DNA of 64,000 bases from Cryptomeria japonica (GCF_030272615.1 NC_081413.1:558533945-558597944); one strand, 5' to 3'; numbered from the stretch's first letter, positions 24,590 to 36,718 are shown. Numbers and translations are program-made. The notes: generated by a model from the letters alone, not told the origin.

Positions 24590-26533
24590 TGTAATGTCCC
24601 ACCCCAGTTTGCCAATAATTTCCACGCTACTTCTAACCACTCAGCTATGTAGGAATTCTACCAAACAGTTGTCATGCATTCACTGGTGAAGAACATTAAA
24701 CTAGCTGCTCACTGTAAACATAGTTTGCTATTGTTTTGTTATTTGATTTCTATTTTTTAACATATTTGCATGGAGGTTTACATTTCTCATATTGCCATTT
24801 ATAATGTATGAAAACAAACACCATAAATCTGGAGATTGAAAATTGAAGATACTTAACATTCAGTCAATTTAATGATTCAGAAGTACCTTGATTAATGCCT
24901 CCAAAATTAATGAAAGATCTGATTACAAAATCTCTGACGTGTACAATCAGCAACAGCAGTAGATTATAAATAAATTCCATGAAGGTAAACACCTTTCAAG
25001 TGCAGCAAATAGTTTAAAAAGAACCAAAATAAATCAACCTTAAACTCTGCTCAGAAATCTTTCGCTGTCTAGAATTAGACCCACTTGCTGATCACCCAGG
25101 TTACTAATGAAGTTGCAGCAATGACGCTGATATTATTCTGAAAATTAATTAGCAGCAGTCTACAATGTAGAGAATGGAACCGATAACCATCAGTCTTTAA
25201 CTTCTAATTCACAGCTCTTTCACCATAAACCCTAGCAACCAGCAATCACCTTACTATGAATCTCACACCTAGAGTTTGAAGAAAGCATCCAACAAAGCCA
25301 AAGAAAAGGATTTCCAAAACCCTCAAAAAACTAATAAATATGGGTTTCAAACCCTAATCGATCTGCATTAAAGAATCCTTCAAAATGCTTCTTTCAAAAT
25401 TAGATTTGTTCACAATTTCCCCTTATTTTGTGCTCCAAACCCTAGAAGCTGCAGATCTACAAATTAATAATATTTCCAGCTCCTCCTCAATTTCAAATAC
25501 TTGTCAAACCCTCCAGAGAGATTTCCAATTGAAACCTCCAACAATCTGATAATGAAGCGCAATGGTGAATTCTAGATGAATCCACACCAAAAAAGGATTT
25601 GGGTTTCCATCCAAACCATGGAGAAAATCCAAGGGTTTTTGTCCTCAAACTTCCTACATTGAAAGCCAAGCTCCCAAACTTCTCAGAGAGAAAAATAAAA
25701 TAAACCAAGTATATCAAATGGCTTCCTCAAATCTTCTTTTATAATCCTCTCATGAAGTTTTCTGAAACCCTATTTAAATTTCCCACTTATAATATTTTAA
25801 TATTTAACTTGCATATGGGAAATAATAATAAAGTAGCCCCTCATATTATTTCTCCATTAATATAAAGTCACTTAAATATCCTTATACCTCCATATGTTGG
25901 TGCTTGTCTTAATTATTTAAAACCTTAGAATTCCCTAAGCGCCACAATAATGTCACTTTATATAATTTAATAACATTAAGTTAAATGTATCATTTAACTG
26001 AAATATTTTAACGTTATTTAAATAATATCTCAGAATGCCAAATGAGGTAAAAAAATAACATGAGCATTGAAATCACAGTCTCTCCCAAAATAGAAATGCT
26101 ACCAAGACCGACTGAATCTATGAAGTGACAACTGAAGCTAATACAAGCTCATACTATAAATAGCAGTGTTCACTGGGGACTAAAGAAAACAAAACTAGAA
26201 AAACCCAGAAAGATAAGTGTCAGGCGATCACTTACTATAAATAGCAACTCCCACAGAACCTACTAAAACTATGAACTGAGCTTGCCAAGAGAATAGGAAC
26301 ACTCCCAACAGACCAATGGGTGTCGAAACTGAAACCAAGTAAAAATAGTAATTTACTAAAAATAGCAAATCTTGGACGGGTTGTCCAAAATCACTCCACA
26401 AAGTGTCATCCAACTCCAATAACTGCTTTGAACCCATTGGCAACAATGCAACCCTTCTTTGAACTGATTGATTCCAACCCAGAAGAACAGTATTAACCTC
26501 ACTGCAAAGAAGCCTAAAAATGGAGACATTACA
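24590..26533. mobile_element. Solo LTR C, 1.94 kb
   Basis: Starts TGTAATGTCCC and ends GGAGACATTACA, flanked by a perfect 5-bp TSD CATAG (24585-24589 and 26534-26538). There is no PBS, PPT or retroviral domain inside. Near its right end are C(A/T)8G boxes at 26154-26163, 26235-26244 and 26356-26365, also found in the LTRs of A and F. By analogy with A and F the U3 would be at the right and the element on the minus strand. Element B is inserted only about 30 bp to its right. Confidence 0.85.
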
Positions 26534-26570
26534 CATAGTTTGTTGGCTCACAACAAAACTTTGTTGTGAT

Positions 26571-27254
26571 TGTAACGTCCCTTGTAGGAACACTAGGTTT
26601 TTGTCTACTATAAAGTACAGTGTTTTGTCACTCGTTTGCATAAATGGGGTGGTCGTGGTTACAATTTGAGAATTCTGATTGGAATAATAATTCAAGAATA
26701 ACTTTAGCAGAAACATTGGTTTAAAGAACAATCTCTAATGAACGTAATGAATATAATAACATAACTTCCTTTATAAAAGAGTAATTACTGATATAATAAA
26801 TGATATCAACAAACTCACATTGTCTTTTTAGGGGATCATGTCTTCTTCTTTAAAAGGTTCACTGCAAATTATACATTGTCATTGCCGTTTCTACATTAAT
26901 TAAGGATTGTTTTGTAAGCATATCGAACCATATCATTCATCATCTTAATGAATTAGGCTTACTCCTTAATCTCTGACAAACTAATCAATCGCTGCATTCA
27001 CAAAGTGCTCTTTGATCGCTGATTAATAAACTCTGCATAATGAAGTCTGTATATTGAAGTCTACTACCTTGACTCGCCCAGCATCATGAATGATACAGAT
27101 TCTTATTGATTGCTGCATCAAAGATCTCTTTAACAGATACAGATTAATCGCTGTCATGCATATTAGTTTTGGTTTATTGATAGTAAGCATCATTTTGTCT
27201 AAATAGTCGTTGCATAATAATGACTTGGTTTAGGGATTGAATGGGAACATTACA
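26571..27254 (-). repeat. 3' LTR of element B (684 bp, internally deleted)
   Basis: Aligns with the 5' LTR of B at both ends: GAGAATTCTGATTGGAATAA near its left part, TTTTTAGGGGATCATGTCTTC in the middle, and AGTCGYTGCATAATAATGAC at the right. About 500 bp present in the 5' LTR (roughly 38035-38228 plus 45577-45905) are missing around 26795-26820. The 5' LTR totals about 1.19 kb after removal of insertions. Confidence 0.85.
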
Positions 27255-27832
27255 GTCTCCCCTTCTTGGAATTGTTTGCCCACAATCAACCTTAAATCAT
27301 CACAACAACACTAGGATCCCAATTAAGTCTGTAGAATGCTCCAACACGTATTCCTTGCTTCATGCAGATGGCAATGGATTTATCAGATTTGTCGAACTCC
27401 ATCATTTGATGAGGTAATTCATGGAATCTACCCATCATTGAAACTCTTGGGTCCCAAGGTTTGTAGCACCATCTATTCAAAACAGAATTTTGTTGGGTAA
27501 AACTATACTCTTGGAATCTGCCAAGAGTTAGAACATGCCAATGCTGCACAAACTCTTTAGAAGAATGTCTTTTCATGGCCTCAAGCTTCAACACTATAAG
27601 ATCAAGTTTACTATATTCATCATAGATCATCTTGATTCCAAGTTAACCTTAGAAATGAACCATCACGCAGATGTTGCAGCACTCTGATTTCAACAATCTG
27701 CTTTTCATACTCACATTGTTTTTGTCTCGCATGGAATCCTAAGGAATATTTGTTGTTTACATCCACACTGAAGATATCATTGCCAAACTCAGTCTCAGTT
27801 CGTAAAAGAAATTGGTTCAACCATACAACCAC
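27230..27832 (-). pseudogene. ORF3 of element B, 'WDP-motif' protein, broken
   Basis: Two minus-strand frames (27832-27620 and 27630-27292) overlap by one frameshift. Together they show three related modules: LRDGSFLRLTWNQ; then LGRFQEYSF...NRWCYKPWDPRV; then IRVGAFYRLNWDPSVV. The same pattern (GRLVQFGRYVF...GGFFLRRAWDPW) occurs in the 3' ORF of element F at the right edge of the window. After another frame change the reading continues KQFQEGETVMFP through the PPT into the LTR, stopping at 27230, like the C-terminus of pol in element A. I do not recognise the family. Its position just before the 3' LTR is that of an extra 3' ORF. Confidence 0.5.
27255..27268 (-). other. Polypurine tract of element B
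   Basis: Minus strand reads CAAGAAGGGGAGAC directly before the LTR start TGTAATGTTCCC. This is the expected position of the plus-strand primer for reverse transcription. Confidence 0.75.
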
Positions 27833-28139
27833 GAACTTGTTGGTTGAAAATTTTGTACACTTGGGGAAATATACAAAATTATGGTTTCAACCACAGTGTG
27901 AGTAAAACTCTCCTAATTAAGGGAAGGCTCCCCCTATTTATCTACAACTTTAAAAATAAAATGGGATGGGACAGCAGTCTTTCTTCTTCTTTTAAGAAAA
28001 CCAATATCCTTTTCTCTTCACAGAAAAGTGATAGCAATTTAACATAAAACAGCAGTAACAACTTTTTGAAATGAAATGAGAGAAAGGAAATGAAGTTTCC
28101 TGAAATCTCAGAGACTTCCGTCACTTACTTCGGGATGGG

Positions 28140-28590
28140 ACAGCAATATCAAGCTCAAAGTCTCGATTATGTGATGTCCTATCTACCCTTTTCTATACTA
28201 ACGCTATCAAGAACAAATTATAACAGCTCAAAGACTGAAATATCTTATTCTTTTCTACATAAAACAGTAGGAAGTAGTACAAGCTCAAAGACTCACAGCT
28301 ATTTCTTACAAAATCTGCTTCTAAACTCTCTTAAGAATAAGTGCAAACACAGAGTCTTATAGCTCCTCTCAAAAGAATATTTATTCTAATTTATATTAAC
28401 CTCAAATACTTGCAGCACAAAGACTGCAAATCAAATTCGATTAAGCTCTTAAAGAAACACTTGCAAGAAAGATAATACAGAACAAAAACTCAAGAATGTA
28501 GCACAAAGACTCAAAGCTTGAGCAATTTCCTTCTATTTCTTTCAATTCTTGAATTCACTCATGAAAGCTCAAAGACTTCTTTGTTGTAAA
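28140..28590. repeat. Scattered AGCTCAAAGACT motif, about seven copies
   Basis: AGCTCAAAGACT or a close variant (GCACAAAGACT, AGCTCAAAGTCT) occurs near 28152, 28226, 28283, 28411, 28501 and 28566 at irregular spacing in non-coding DNA between ORF3 and ORF2 of element B. 27844-28920 has no supported gene. Confidence 0.65.
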
Positions 28591-28925
28591 TTTGGTAGAG
28601 TTTTTGCTTGCTTTCTAGAAAATAAAAATTACAATAGACCCCCCAAGTATTTATAGGAGAGGAGTCATGAGAAAAAGGTGGGAGGATCCTAACTAACTTG
28701 AGAAATTCTCTCAACCACCAAGACTTATTCAATAACTAACTATGACTTATTCCAACTACAGTCCTAACTGAAAACAACTTGTAGTTGTCTTACATGTAAT
28801 TACAAAAGTGCAAGTAAAGACTTGACTTGCAATTTACAAAAGGTTTTTACATGTAACTTGTCAAAAGAAAAACTACAACTAAGAGATTACAATTCTGGAA
28901 AAATACAACTTAGTGTTGAAAAACA

Positions 28926-31900
28926 CTAAGCTGCAGAGTGTGAAGACATGAATCCTTCGAACTTCTGGATGATTATTTGCAGCTCATCAGGATCCGGTTC
29001 ATTGGTATTTTTGGCCACGGTCATGGTTTTCACGATAACATCGCTGCAACGAAGGATTGTGGCATTATTTTTCTCTAAAGAAGACTAAATTTCCCACAAG
29101 TAAACTTGATAAGTCACTAAGGCTTGAATGGATGCTGCTGAAAATAGTTCACTTTTCCACTCTTGACAAATCTTCAACTGCAGATCAGAAAGAACCTTTT
29201 CTTCTACCAACAATTCCCCATCATGACCCATGATGGTGCAAGAAGCTTTCTGACAATGAGAGATCATATCCTGAAAAACTTCCATCCGCAGCCTCATAGC
29301 ATCATCAATGTCTTCAATAAGTGACTTAAGAACAAGGGTTTTGTTCTCCAAGAGCTCCTGATATTCCAAGTACACAACTCTTGAAGGAATTACCTGACGT
29401 TCTAGAAGTAAACTTAACTTTTTGTTGAGAAATTTTAAGCCAAATAGTCTAAGCTGTCTTCTACCTTTTCCAAGTTCCGTTTGAAAGTATCAGAAACTTG
29501 GTTCAATTGTTCTTCAATGGTCTTCAACTTGACCATCATTTGAAAAACCTCCTTCAAGACTTGTGCAGGTAGATAATGAAGCTGATCAACCCAAGATTCC
29601 AATGCTTGTACCTTTTGAGCAACACTCTCAACTCCCTGGATCGATTCTCGCGCCTCAGTAGAACTTGAAGGATTACTCACTTCACCAGTAGGTTTTGTGA
29701 TCTTACGAACAAGTGCAACAAGTTGTCTATCGTCCTCTTCTAGCTTGTCTTTCTTGGCTAGAAGCTCATCATACCGCTGTACTAGTAAAGCTATAGAATA
29801 CTGGGCATCATGCTTTACTACCTCATACGTTTGCTTACCCAATTCTACCCTTGTGACTTTGTAATCAGCAGCTGACATCTCTTCATGTGGCTTGTCTGCA
29901 AGAGGTTCAACAATTTCAGCCACCTTCATCTTACTACCATCAACTGTTACCCTTGAGACCGTCTTGGCTTTTTTAGCAACCTTGGGCCTAGACTATTTGA
30001 GTTGCTGATAATCAAAGGCATCGGGAGAAATCTCCTGCTTCTTCCTCTTGGGTGTGAATGAACTAAGCCATGGAGGTAAAGCCATCAACTCTCCTTCAGT
30101 AGTAGCTACAAGCAAAGGAGAAGCAGTTTCTGTTTGAGCAATCGGAAAGTATCTGTCTGGATGGCAACCATCGTTTGCTCAGTAACTAGAGGACATGAAG
30201 TTTGTTTCATAAACTCCTCAAAGCTAGAAGTAGAGGTATCAATCTCGAATGATGAATGCATGCAGGACTATCCTCAAAAATTTCCACCAAACTCTCTTGT
30301 TGATGATCAATAGGAGGCTCAACTGCTGAAATAGGGGCAGCATTCTGAGGAGACTCCTCCACTACTATGTCAGGAGGAGATAGAGGCAGCTCCATGGAAA
30401 TTGAGGGAATCTCATGAGGTGACTCTGAAGCTAGTGATCTAGGAGCATCATCTGATTGTTGTCCTTCTTCTGGATCATTAGGATCGATCACATGAACGTG
30501 AAGTCGGGACTTTTCTTTCCCACAAACTATCGCTTCCTCAGGAGAAAGTATTGTTGCCCGACTAACCTGCAATTTGATCCTAGTGCCTGAAGATGATGCA
30601 CCTTCTTTGTTGTCAATCTGAATCTCAGACTTATGTCCAAGAGGCCCTATAGAGTCTATCTTCTTTTCCAACCTTGATCTTGATGAGTCTAACACCATTA
30701 CCTCTGAGCCAAGTGTTGGTGTTAGCCAAGATAGGCTGAAATCTTTCAAGAATGGGCGTGCATTCTTTATGTGACCATTGGAGTAAAGGAAGTGGTGCTT
30801 CTTCAACCCTTCGTGAGACGTACTCTGGATTGAGCACATTCCCATCATCAATCATTCCTTGCGGAATGTCCACTAGGTTCAGATCAATAACCTGCTCAAC
30901 AGTAAGCCTGCAGTAGTCCATCTTGAGAACCTCCATTTCTGTACAGAGATCTACCCAGATATCCTCAATACCATGCACATGCACAAAGGACTTTTTGATC
31001 TTTTCCTTCATACCTCGGTAGTCAAAATCTGCCCTGGACTTAATCCTTTTGAGTTTAATCTCTTGCATCTTAGTCTCCATAGCTTTGGCTTTGATGGATG
31101 TGACAAGAGAATACCGGCCAATTTTCAAAGGGTTTGTTGTAGAAATCCCCATTCCGACCTTATGTCTGACAGACTGATGAGCGTGTACAGCCATGATCTG
31201 TCTTCCCAACTCCATAAGAATGATCTTATCGGTCAGGTATCTAGGAAGCATGTATGGCTACCCACTATAGCATCTGACTCTCATATAAGTAAAGGTTGGG
31301 AATTGGAGAAATACGCATCCATATTCATTCACTCTTTCCCATGCTTCATCTGACACCCTTCTGTTCTTTAGAGTCTTGTCAAACTGGCACATGAAGTAAC
31401 CAAAGAATGCATCTTGAACTCTTCTGAAATGTAATCTGTTGGGTTTCAAAGGTAGTTGATCATAATATTCCCACACAGGTATAAGCGAGCGATCACCGTT
31501 GGTAGAAAGACCAGGGAAATGTCTAAGTGATGTTGCCAAATACACTACGTATGAATTCATGTAGAAAGTCATGGTGGTAGGGACTGTTGCACAAAGCATC
31601 ACTGATAATCTCTCCCCATGATATATGATGAGATTGCCTTATGAACATGGTAAACTGATACATCTAGGGTTCAAAAACATTAGAGTGTTCAAGAGCCATC
31701 ATCCTGCTGAGGAGAGTAATGATATCTTCAATTTCCCACTTAAAGTCGCAATGATACAACTTAGCCCACCTCGTGGCTCATGAATCCATCTGTTAATATG
31801 ACGTTTGCAATCCTTTTCCCTCTTGACATAGTACTCGGCTGCACTATCCTTTGAAATTTCCATATAAACAAGTGTTGATGGTATCCTGAAGATTTTTTCA

Positions 31901-32306
31901 ATTGTATCTGCATCAAGGCGGATTATTGCCTCACCATGGTTCTCGTCTCCTTGTCAAAGTGATGGGCACAAGCGAGAACAAATTCAAGTTCTAGGGCAGC
32001 CACTGGAAAAGAAGACGCATGATGGATGTGGCTGTCCAACAGCCACTGCATATTGCTATCCTGCGGATCCTCCACCCTCTTAATGAATTCTGACACGTCC
32101 ACATGCGCTATCTCCGTGTCTTTAATGTGATCCAAAGGAGAGGAAACTTGCGAAGGCGAAACTTCATATTGGTACTTGTCATATTTATACTTCATCTTCT
32201 TCGGAATAGGAGAGGATGGTAAATCTGACATTGAAGGATAACCTGGTATACTGTGATGAAGACTTAAAAGTGTTAAGGCAACATCATAATCAGTTGCAAC
32301 TAACAT
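28926..32306 (-). pseudogene. ORF2 of element B, large protein of unknown function, broken
   Basis: A run of minus-strand open segments reads as one protein of about 1,100 residues from ATG 32306 (MLVATDYDVAL) to a stop at 28926 (SSHSAA). Parts in order: a Ser/Pro-rich N-terminus; a globular region containing FYMNSYVVYLATSLRHFPGL, WEYYDQLPLKPNRLHFRRVQ and EYGCVFLQFPTFTYMRV; PYMLPRYLTDKIILMELGRQ; VHGIEDIWVDLCTEMEV; a Ser/Pro/Glu-rich linker (30720-30250); and a long coiled coil (29929-29435 and 29375-29085). Breaks: TAA at 31923, TAG at 31258 (SG-stop-PYM, same frame both sides), a frameshift near 30660-30720, further shifts before 29929 and near 29400, and TAG at 29085. I recall similar anonymous proteins from conifer genomes, but no function. 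It could be gag-like by its coiled coil. Confidence 0.55.
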
Positions 32307-32399
32307 TTTTCCTTCTTTGAATGGGAAGAACTCCAACCCTTGCACTTCACGACTTTGTGAGAGAGATGGGAAATAAATGGGAATGCTAGAATTTTGACT

Positions 32400-33680
32400 T
32401 TGACCAATTTCAGATCTTGGGGAAAATTTTACAAGTATACAAGTGGGGAAGAACGAACATGCAATCGGATTTTTAAAACCCGAATGCAAGTATACTTGTA
32501 AAATGGAAAATGAAGAAATGAGTGAAAAATGAGATTTAGACTTGTGGGAAATGACGTGAACGAAAAGTACGGATATAGGCAATATGGATGGATAAAAATG
32601 GGAAGATCTTGGGAATGTTATTTTCAAGAGAATGGGAAGAACTTTCAACATGCAATCCGGTTCTAAAAACCCGATTTTGGAAGGATGGGTATTTTTCATC
32701 TTTGCAACTTGGAATTTCAACAAAAGACAGTTAAATTCTTATAACCATAAGGGAAGATCAATTATTTTCATCCAACTTGTAATCGAGATTTAAAATCCCG
32801 AATACAAGTAAAGAGGGAAAATGGGAAAGAACAATGCAATTCACAAATTGCTTTGCAAAGGGGAAAATCTCTCTCACAAAAACCGATTTTTGGGGCAAAA
32901 TCAACATATACACAAATCTACAACTAGAATGGAAAAACAGGAAAACAAGAAAACAAGAAAATGAAACAAAAAGATGAAACAAGAAGAAAAGAACCGGTCA
33001 AATCTTCCTCCAACCTCAACGCCTAGGTGAAGGAAACCAAAACAATTTAGGGAAGAAGAGATTCGTGGAGTTTGGATCCACCAAAACGTGGCTTGGAGGA
33101 ATCACATGTTTGTTGTTAAAACACCTTCAAACCAGTAAATAAGTCCACCAAATGTCATGGGAAGAGTTTCAAGATGCATGAAAATAGGCAAGAATCCAAA
33201 ATGCCTCTTCTTCCCAAAAAATCTCCACAAAAATTGCTTTGAATCTCCAACAAAATCGCCTTCCTTAGCTGGTCGGGTTTTTGGGAGTGAATGACAAGTT
33301 TCATTTTACATGTAATAGTGAAAATCAGGTTTTTATTTTCATATTAGAAGTTTAAAATTTCACTTTTCTTTCAATCAAGCAAAATTGGGTTTTTAAGACA
33401 CAATAGCAAGTTTAAAATGCCTTCATTTTCTCTTTATGGAGCAAATGAGGTTTTTAACACTCAAATGCAAGTTTAAAATGTCACTATATTTTCATTCTAA
33501 GCAAAATCGGGTTTTTGAGAGAGATATACAAGTTATAATAACTTGTAAAGGGAAAATAAAATCCATTCAACAAGTTTTAATAACTTAACACATGTAATAG
33601 GAGAATAAAATCCCCATTACAAGCAAAAACACTAAAATAGGGATTTTACAAAAGAATTACAAGTGACTTTTTAAATATGC
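32400..33680. repeat. Diffuse array of degenerate repeats (GGGTTTTTA / CAAGTTTAAAATG)
   Basis: Units of roughly 75 bp are clearest at 33325-33545, each with AAATnGGGTTTTTnA followed by GCAAGTTTAAAATG and a TTTCATT-rich stretch. Related phrases (AAAACCCGAATGCAAGTATACTTG, AAATCCCGAATACAAG) are scattered leftwards to 32460. Non-coding spacer between ORF1 and ORF2 of element B; 33680-34160 shows nothing further. Confidence 0.6.
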
Positions 33681-34164
33681 AATTTAAAATTAACTTTTAA
33701 CTTATCCAAAAAATCCCTATTATGACTTAAAAAGCCAAAAAGCATCAAGGCAGAAATGAAAAGTAAGTTATGAGTTCTTTTTCCATAAAGTACAGTTGTA
33801 AATAGCTAAAAATTTCCTTACAAAGACAAAAACAAAGAAAATCATTAAAACTTGCAATTTAAGGAAAAATTTCCACCTGTAGTCAGGGAGAAAAAACCTG
33901 ACATTGAAGGAAAGACATAGCAAACGAACCTAGAACGCGATGAAATTTGAAAGGTGGTTCGAGGATGGACTGAGAATTAAGCCAGTCCAAGGGCTAAGTA
34001 AAATTCTGCCTCGGGAAGTGTGTAGTAGAGTAAAATTTTCATTTTTTGATAAAAATTTCATGTAATGGTCCTTCATTTTTTAAAACAAAAATGAGGACAA
34101 CAGAACTCAACATATTTCCTCATGAAGTCAAGAGAAAAACTGCAAATAATCTAGCTAATTGAAA

Positions 34165-35097
34165 TTATAAATGCTCTAGAATGTTGGAAAAATTACTGTT
34201 CACTGTGGAAATGAGAATCTGAATTGCACTTGGAGAACCTCTCACCATTAGCTGCCTCCACTCTATCAATGGTTTAAAATCCATTTGATCACAAACTGAT
34301 GTCATCATCGTGGGACAATAATGGCAACAATAACAACTTTGTATAGAAGGTATGGACATGGATACAATTGAAGTGTCACTTTCTGCTTTCCACCAAACAT
34401 CCATCATTTAATTGTTGATCAAAAGAATGCATGTAACTCCTTGGTCTGATGTGAATTGCAATCTCTTGCAATTTGATTGGAGAGTGGTTTATCCTACAAC
34501 CCTTATCTTGCCTCAATACTTATTGATAGAGAATGCACCTAGACCCCAAGTTTCGTGGTTGACTTCAATCTCATGTCCTGATTCTTGTGAAGTTCATTTG
34601 ACCCACTCAAAAGGTAGAGTATCATAAGTCATTTTGGCTTCAACCTCAAACAAAAGATTATTCACGAGTTGAAATTTATCATTAGTTCCAAACTTAGACC
34701 TATCTATTTCCAAACTTTCTTCCGTTGGTGAATCATCCTCCAAGGCCTTCAATACAATTGGTTGAGATTCTTGACTAGGTGAGGGTGTGTGTAGAATCCT
34801 TGATGTTATATTTGAATTGTAATTCTTAGTTTGGAAATTCATCTCTTGTTCATCTAAGTGTCCATGCCTTCGCTTGATTTTCCACACGTTCTTTCTTGCT
34901 TGAGAAGCTATCATCTTGGCATGTTTAGCTTTCTCATTCCACCATTCACGTAGTTGTAGAGTTCTCTCCACATCTTCAAAACTATCTATTAGTTTCCCTG
35001 GTCCTTTGCCTGCCATTACTTCCTCAAAGAGTTTTCTCATTTGCTTGTCTCTATCCTTCTCAGAATTTTGGGCTTTTGTTGACTCATTTATTTCCAT
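34165..35097 (-). pseudogene. ORF1 of element B, distal part
   Basis: Minus-strand segments 35097-34594 and 34407-34165 continue the ORF1 region after the H insertion. The first is Lys/Glu-rich with likely helices (GKGPGKLIDSFEDVERTLQL, EWWNEKAKHAKMIASQARKN) and a Ser/Pro/Glu linker; the second has MMDVWWKAESDTSIVSMSIPS. I do not recognise either. Whether they belong to the captured PDS5-like protein or to original element sequence is unknown; the helical part does not look like PDS5. Confidence 0.4.
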
Positions 35098-35652
35098 TCT
35101 CTCTTTTGTGATCCATATTGTCTTTACTCATCTTTCAATGTCATGGTTCTTTGTTTGTTTCCCTTAGAATGATTAGAGTTCTCACATAATGCATCTTCTG
35201 TTTCACTTTTGTTTAAAATGTTACTCTTCTCATCCATAATGTCATGTCCTGTCCTTGATCGTTATATATATACTAAATGAAATAATTATCATTACTATTA
35301 ATATAATAATTATTAATGAATGCTTATTTGAAATTTATTTACTTATTAAATATTATTATTTATTTAATATTTATTAATATTAAATGAGGAAATAAATGAT
35401 TAACAATGATAATATATTAAATAAGGTTAATATATTTAATATATTAAATGATGAAGAATTAAATTATTAAATAATTAAATAATGTTAATTGTTAACTAGT
35501 ATTAATAAGTTCATGTTAAAAGAGTTAAACGCCATGTTATTTCCCCCGCGGGAAGTGGTGGGACGGGAGTTGCAGCCATGGGCTGCGACTACCGTCACAC
35601 CCCTTCCCACGGAAGGGATCCCGTGGCGAGACGCAACCCCTCTCTCCATGGG

Positions 35653-35658
35653 TATAAA
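35653..35658 (+). promoter_or_regulatory. Putative TATA box of LTR H
   Basis: TATAAA in GGGTATAAAGCGCGAC inside a GC-rich block that also holds inverted repeats GCAGCC-ATG-GGCTGC (near 35571-35585) and CCCTTCC-CAC-GGAAGGG (near 35602-35618). Position in the middle third of the LTR fits a U3/R promoter. Confidence 0.45.
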
Positions 35659-35926
35659 GCGCGACAAGCTTGCAGACCAAAGGAGGCACAGGAGGAGAGG
35701 AAAAAGGGAAGGCTGCACCAGCAGACTACGGAAAGGTAAGAGGATAGTTCCACACCTCGGGAATATATGTGTGTGGACGTGTGTGCCACACACACACATA
35801 TATGTTTAGAATGATCTGTCATATATCTCGAACCTCTTTGCCAAAGTTATAGTCTTGGCATTAAAATGTCTCATATATATGTGCCAATGTATATATGCAG
35901 GTATGTAGTTTATATGTATGTATGCA

Positions 35927-35967
<41 letters not shown>

Positions 35968-36111
35968 CAGGTTATATATAGGTATGTATGCATGATATAT
36001 GTATGTAGGATCAATAATAGTAATTAAGGAATATGTAGATGCAGGCATAAAATATAGATGATAATGAATATAAAATGTAATATGATAACAATAATTTGGC
36101 TATGTGGCGGA

Positions 36112-36439
36112 GGCTATTGAGAGGAAATTCCCTTAGCCTAATTCAAGGATTATGATAATCCCTGGTAGGCAGTATATACTAAGTATTCATACGCATATAT
36201 GTTAAGGCTTGGGTGTCAAAAGCTCACCCAAGAAGAGACGGATCTGGTCGGTCCTCTCTCGTAGACTTGGATGATAAGATGTATCATCCAAGGCAAGGAA
36301 TTGATCATATATGATGATCGTCCTTGGTAGGCTTGGATGTAAGATGTTACATCCAAGACAAGAATCGAATTATCCATCGATTTCCTGGTAAGGCTTGGAA
36401 CCATGATGGGTTCCAAGAAGGCAGGCGCAACAACTGCCT
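36112..36439. repeat. Series of hairpins in LTR H, sharing a CTTGG/CCAAG base
   Basis: Inverted repeats in order: GGCTA/TAGCC (36112-36138), GGATTAT-G-ATAATCC (36147-36161), CTTGGGTG/CACCCAAG (36208-36232), CTTGGATGATA/TATCATCCAAG with loop AGATG (36266-36292), GATCAT/ATGATC with outer AAGGA/TCCTT (36295-36325), CTTGGATGTAA/TTACATCCAAG with loop GATG (36332-36357), AATCGA/TCGATT (36363-36382), CTTGGAACC/GGTTCCAAG (36394-36417), AGGCAG/CTGCCT (36419-36439). Four share the CTTGG...CCAAG base while the upper stems differ in matched fashion. Confidence 0.85.
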
Positions 36440-36537
36440 AAGGACATGTCCCAGTACTACATTCGTATCCTTTTATTAAATAAGAATTGAAACTAGTTTT
36501 AATTAAGTATTTGAAGTTTAATTGCAAATTAGATTAG

Positions 36538-36577
<40 letters not shown>

Positions 36578-36718
36578 CATTCTAACAGTTTGTTTTGCTG
36601 GACAATGATCTCTAACTAGTAGGGACATTACACATAACCACTAACTTATTAGTGGATACCATATACTCTTCAAGAGGTGAAGGAGAATCGTAAACGACGT
36701 TCTGATTTCTAAGTGGCT

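Larger units (their letters stand above)
35240..36632. mobile_element. Solo LTR H, 1.39 kb, inserted in element B ORF1
   Basis: Starts TGTCATGTCC and ends AGGGACATTACA with a perfect TSD CATAA (35235-35239 and 36633-36637). It interrupts ORF1 of element B. It has an AT-rich left third, a GC-rich block with a TATA box (35653-35658), TA microsatellites (35929-35958 and 36539-36571) and a series of hairpins (36112-36439). No internal retroviral domain, so it is a solo LTR. Probable orientation is plus, from the TATA box. Confidence 0.85.

Noticed and set aside
35485..35822. Three ~100-codon ORFs on both strands
   Set aside because: They overlap the GC-rich promoter-like block and microsatellites of solo LTR H and have no domain.
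36112..36439. CRISPR-like spaced repeats
   Set aside because: Units are hairpins of differing sequence without constant repeats and unique spacers, in a plant LTR; not a CRISPR array.
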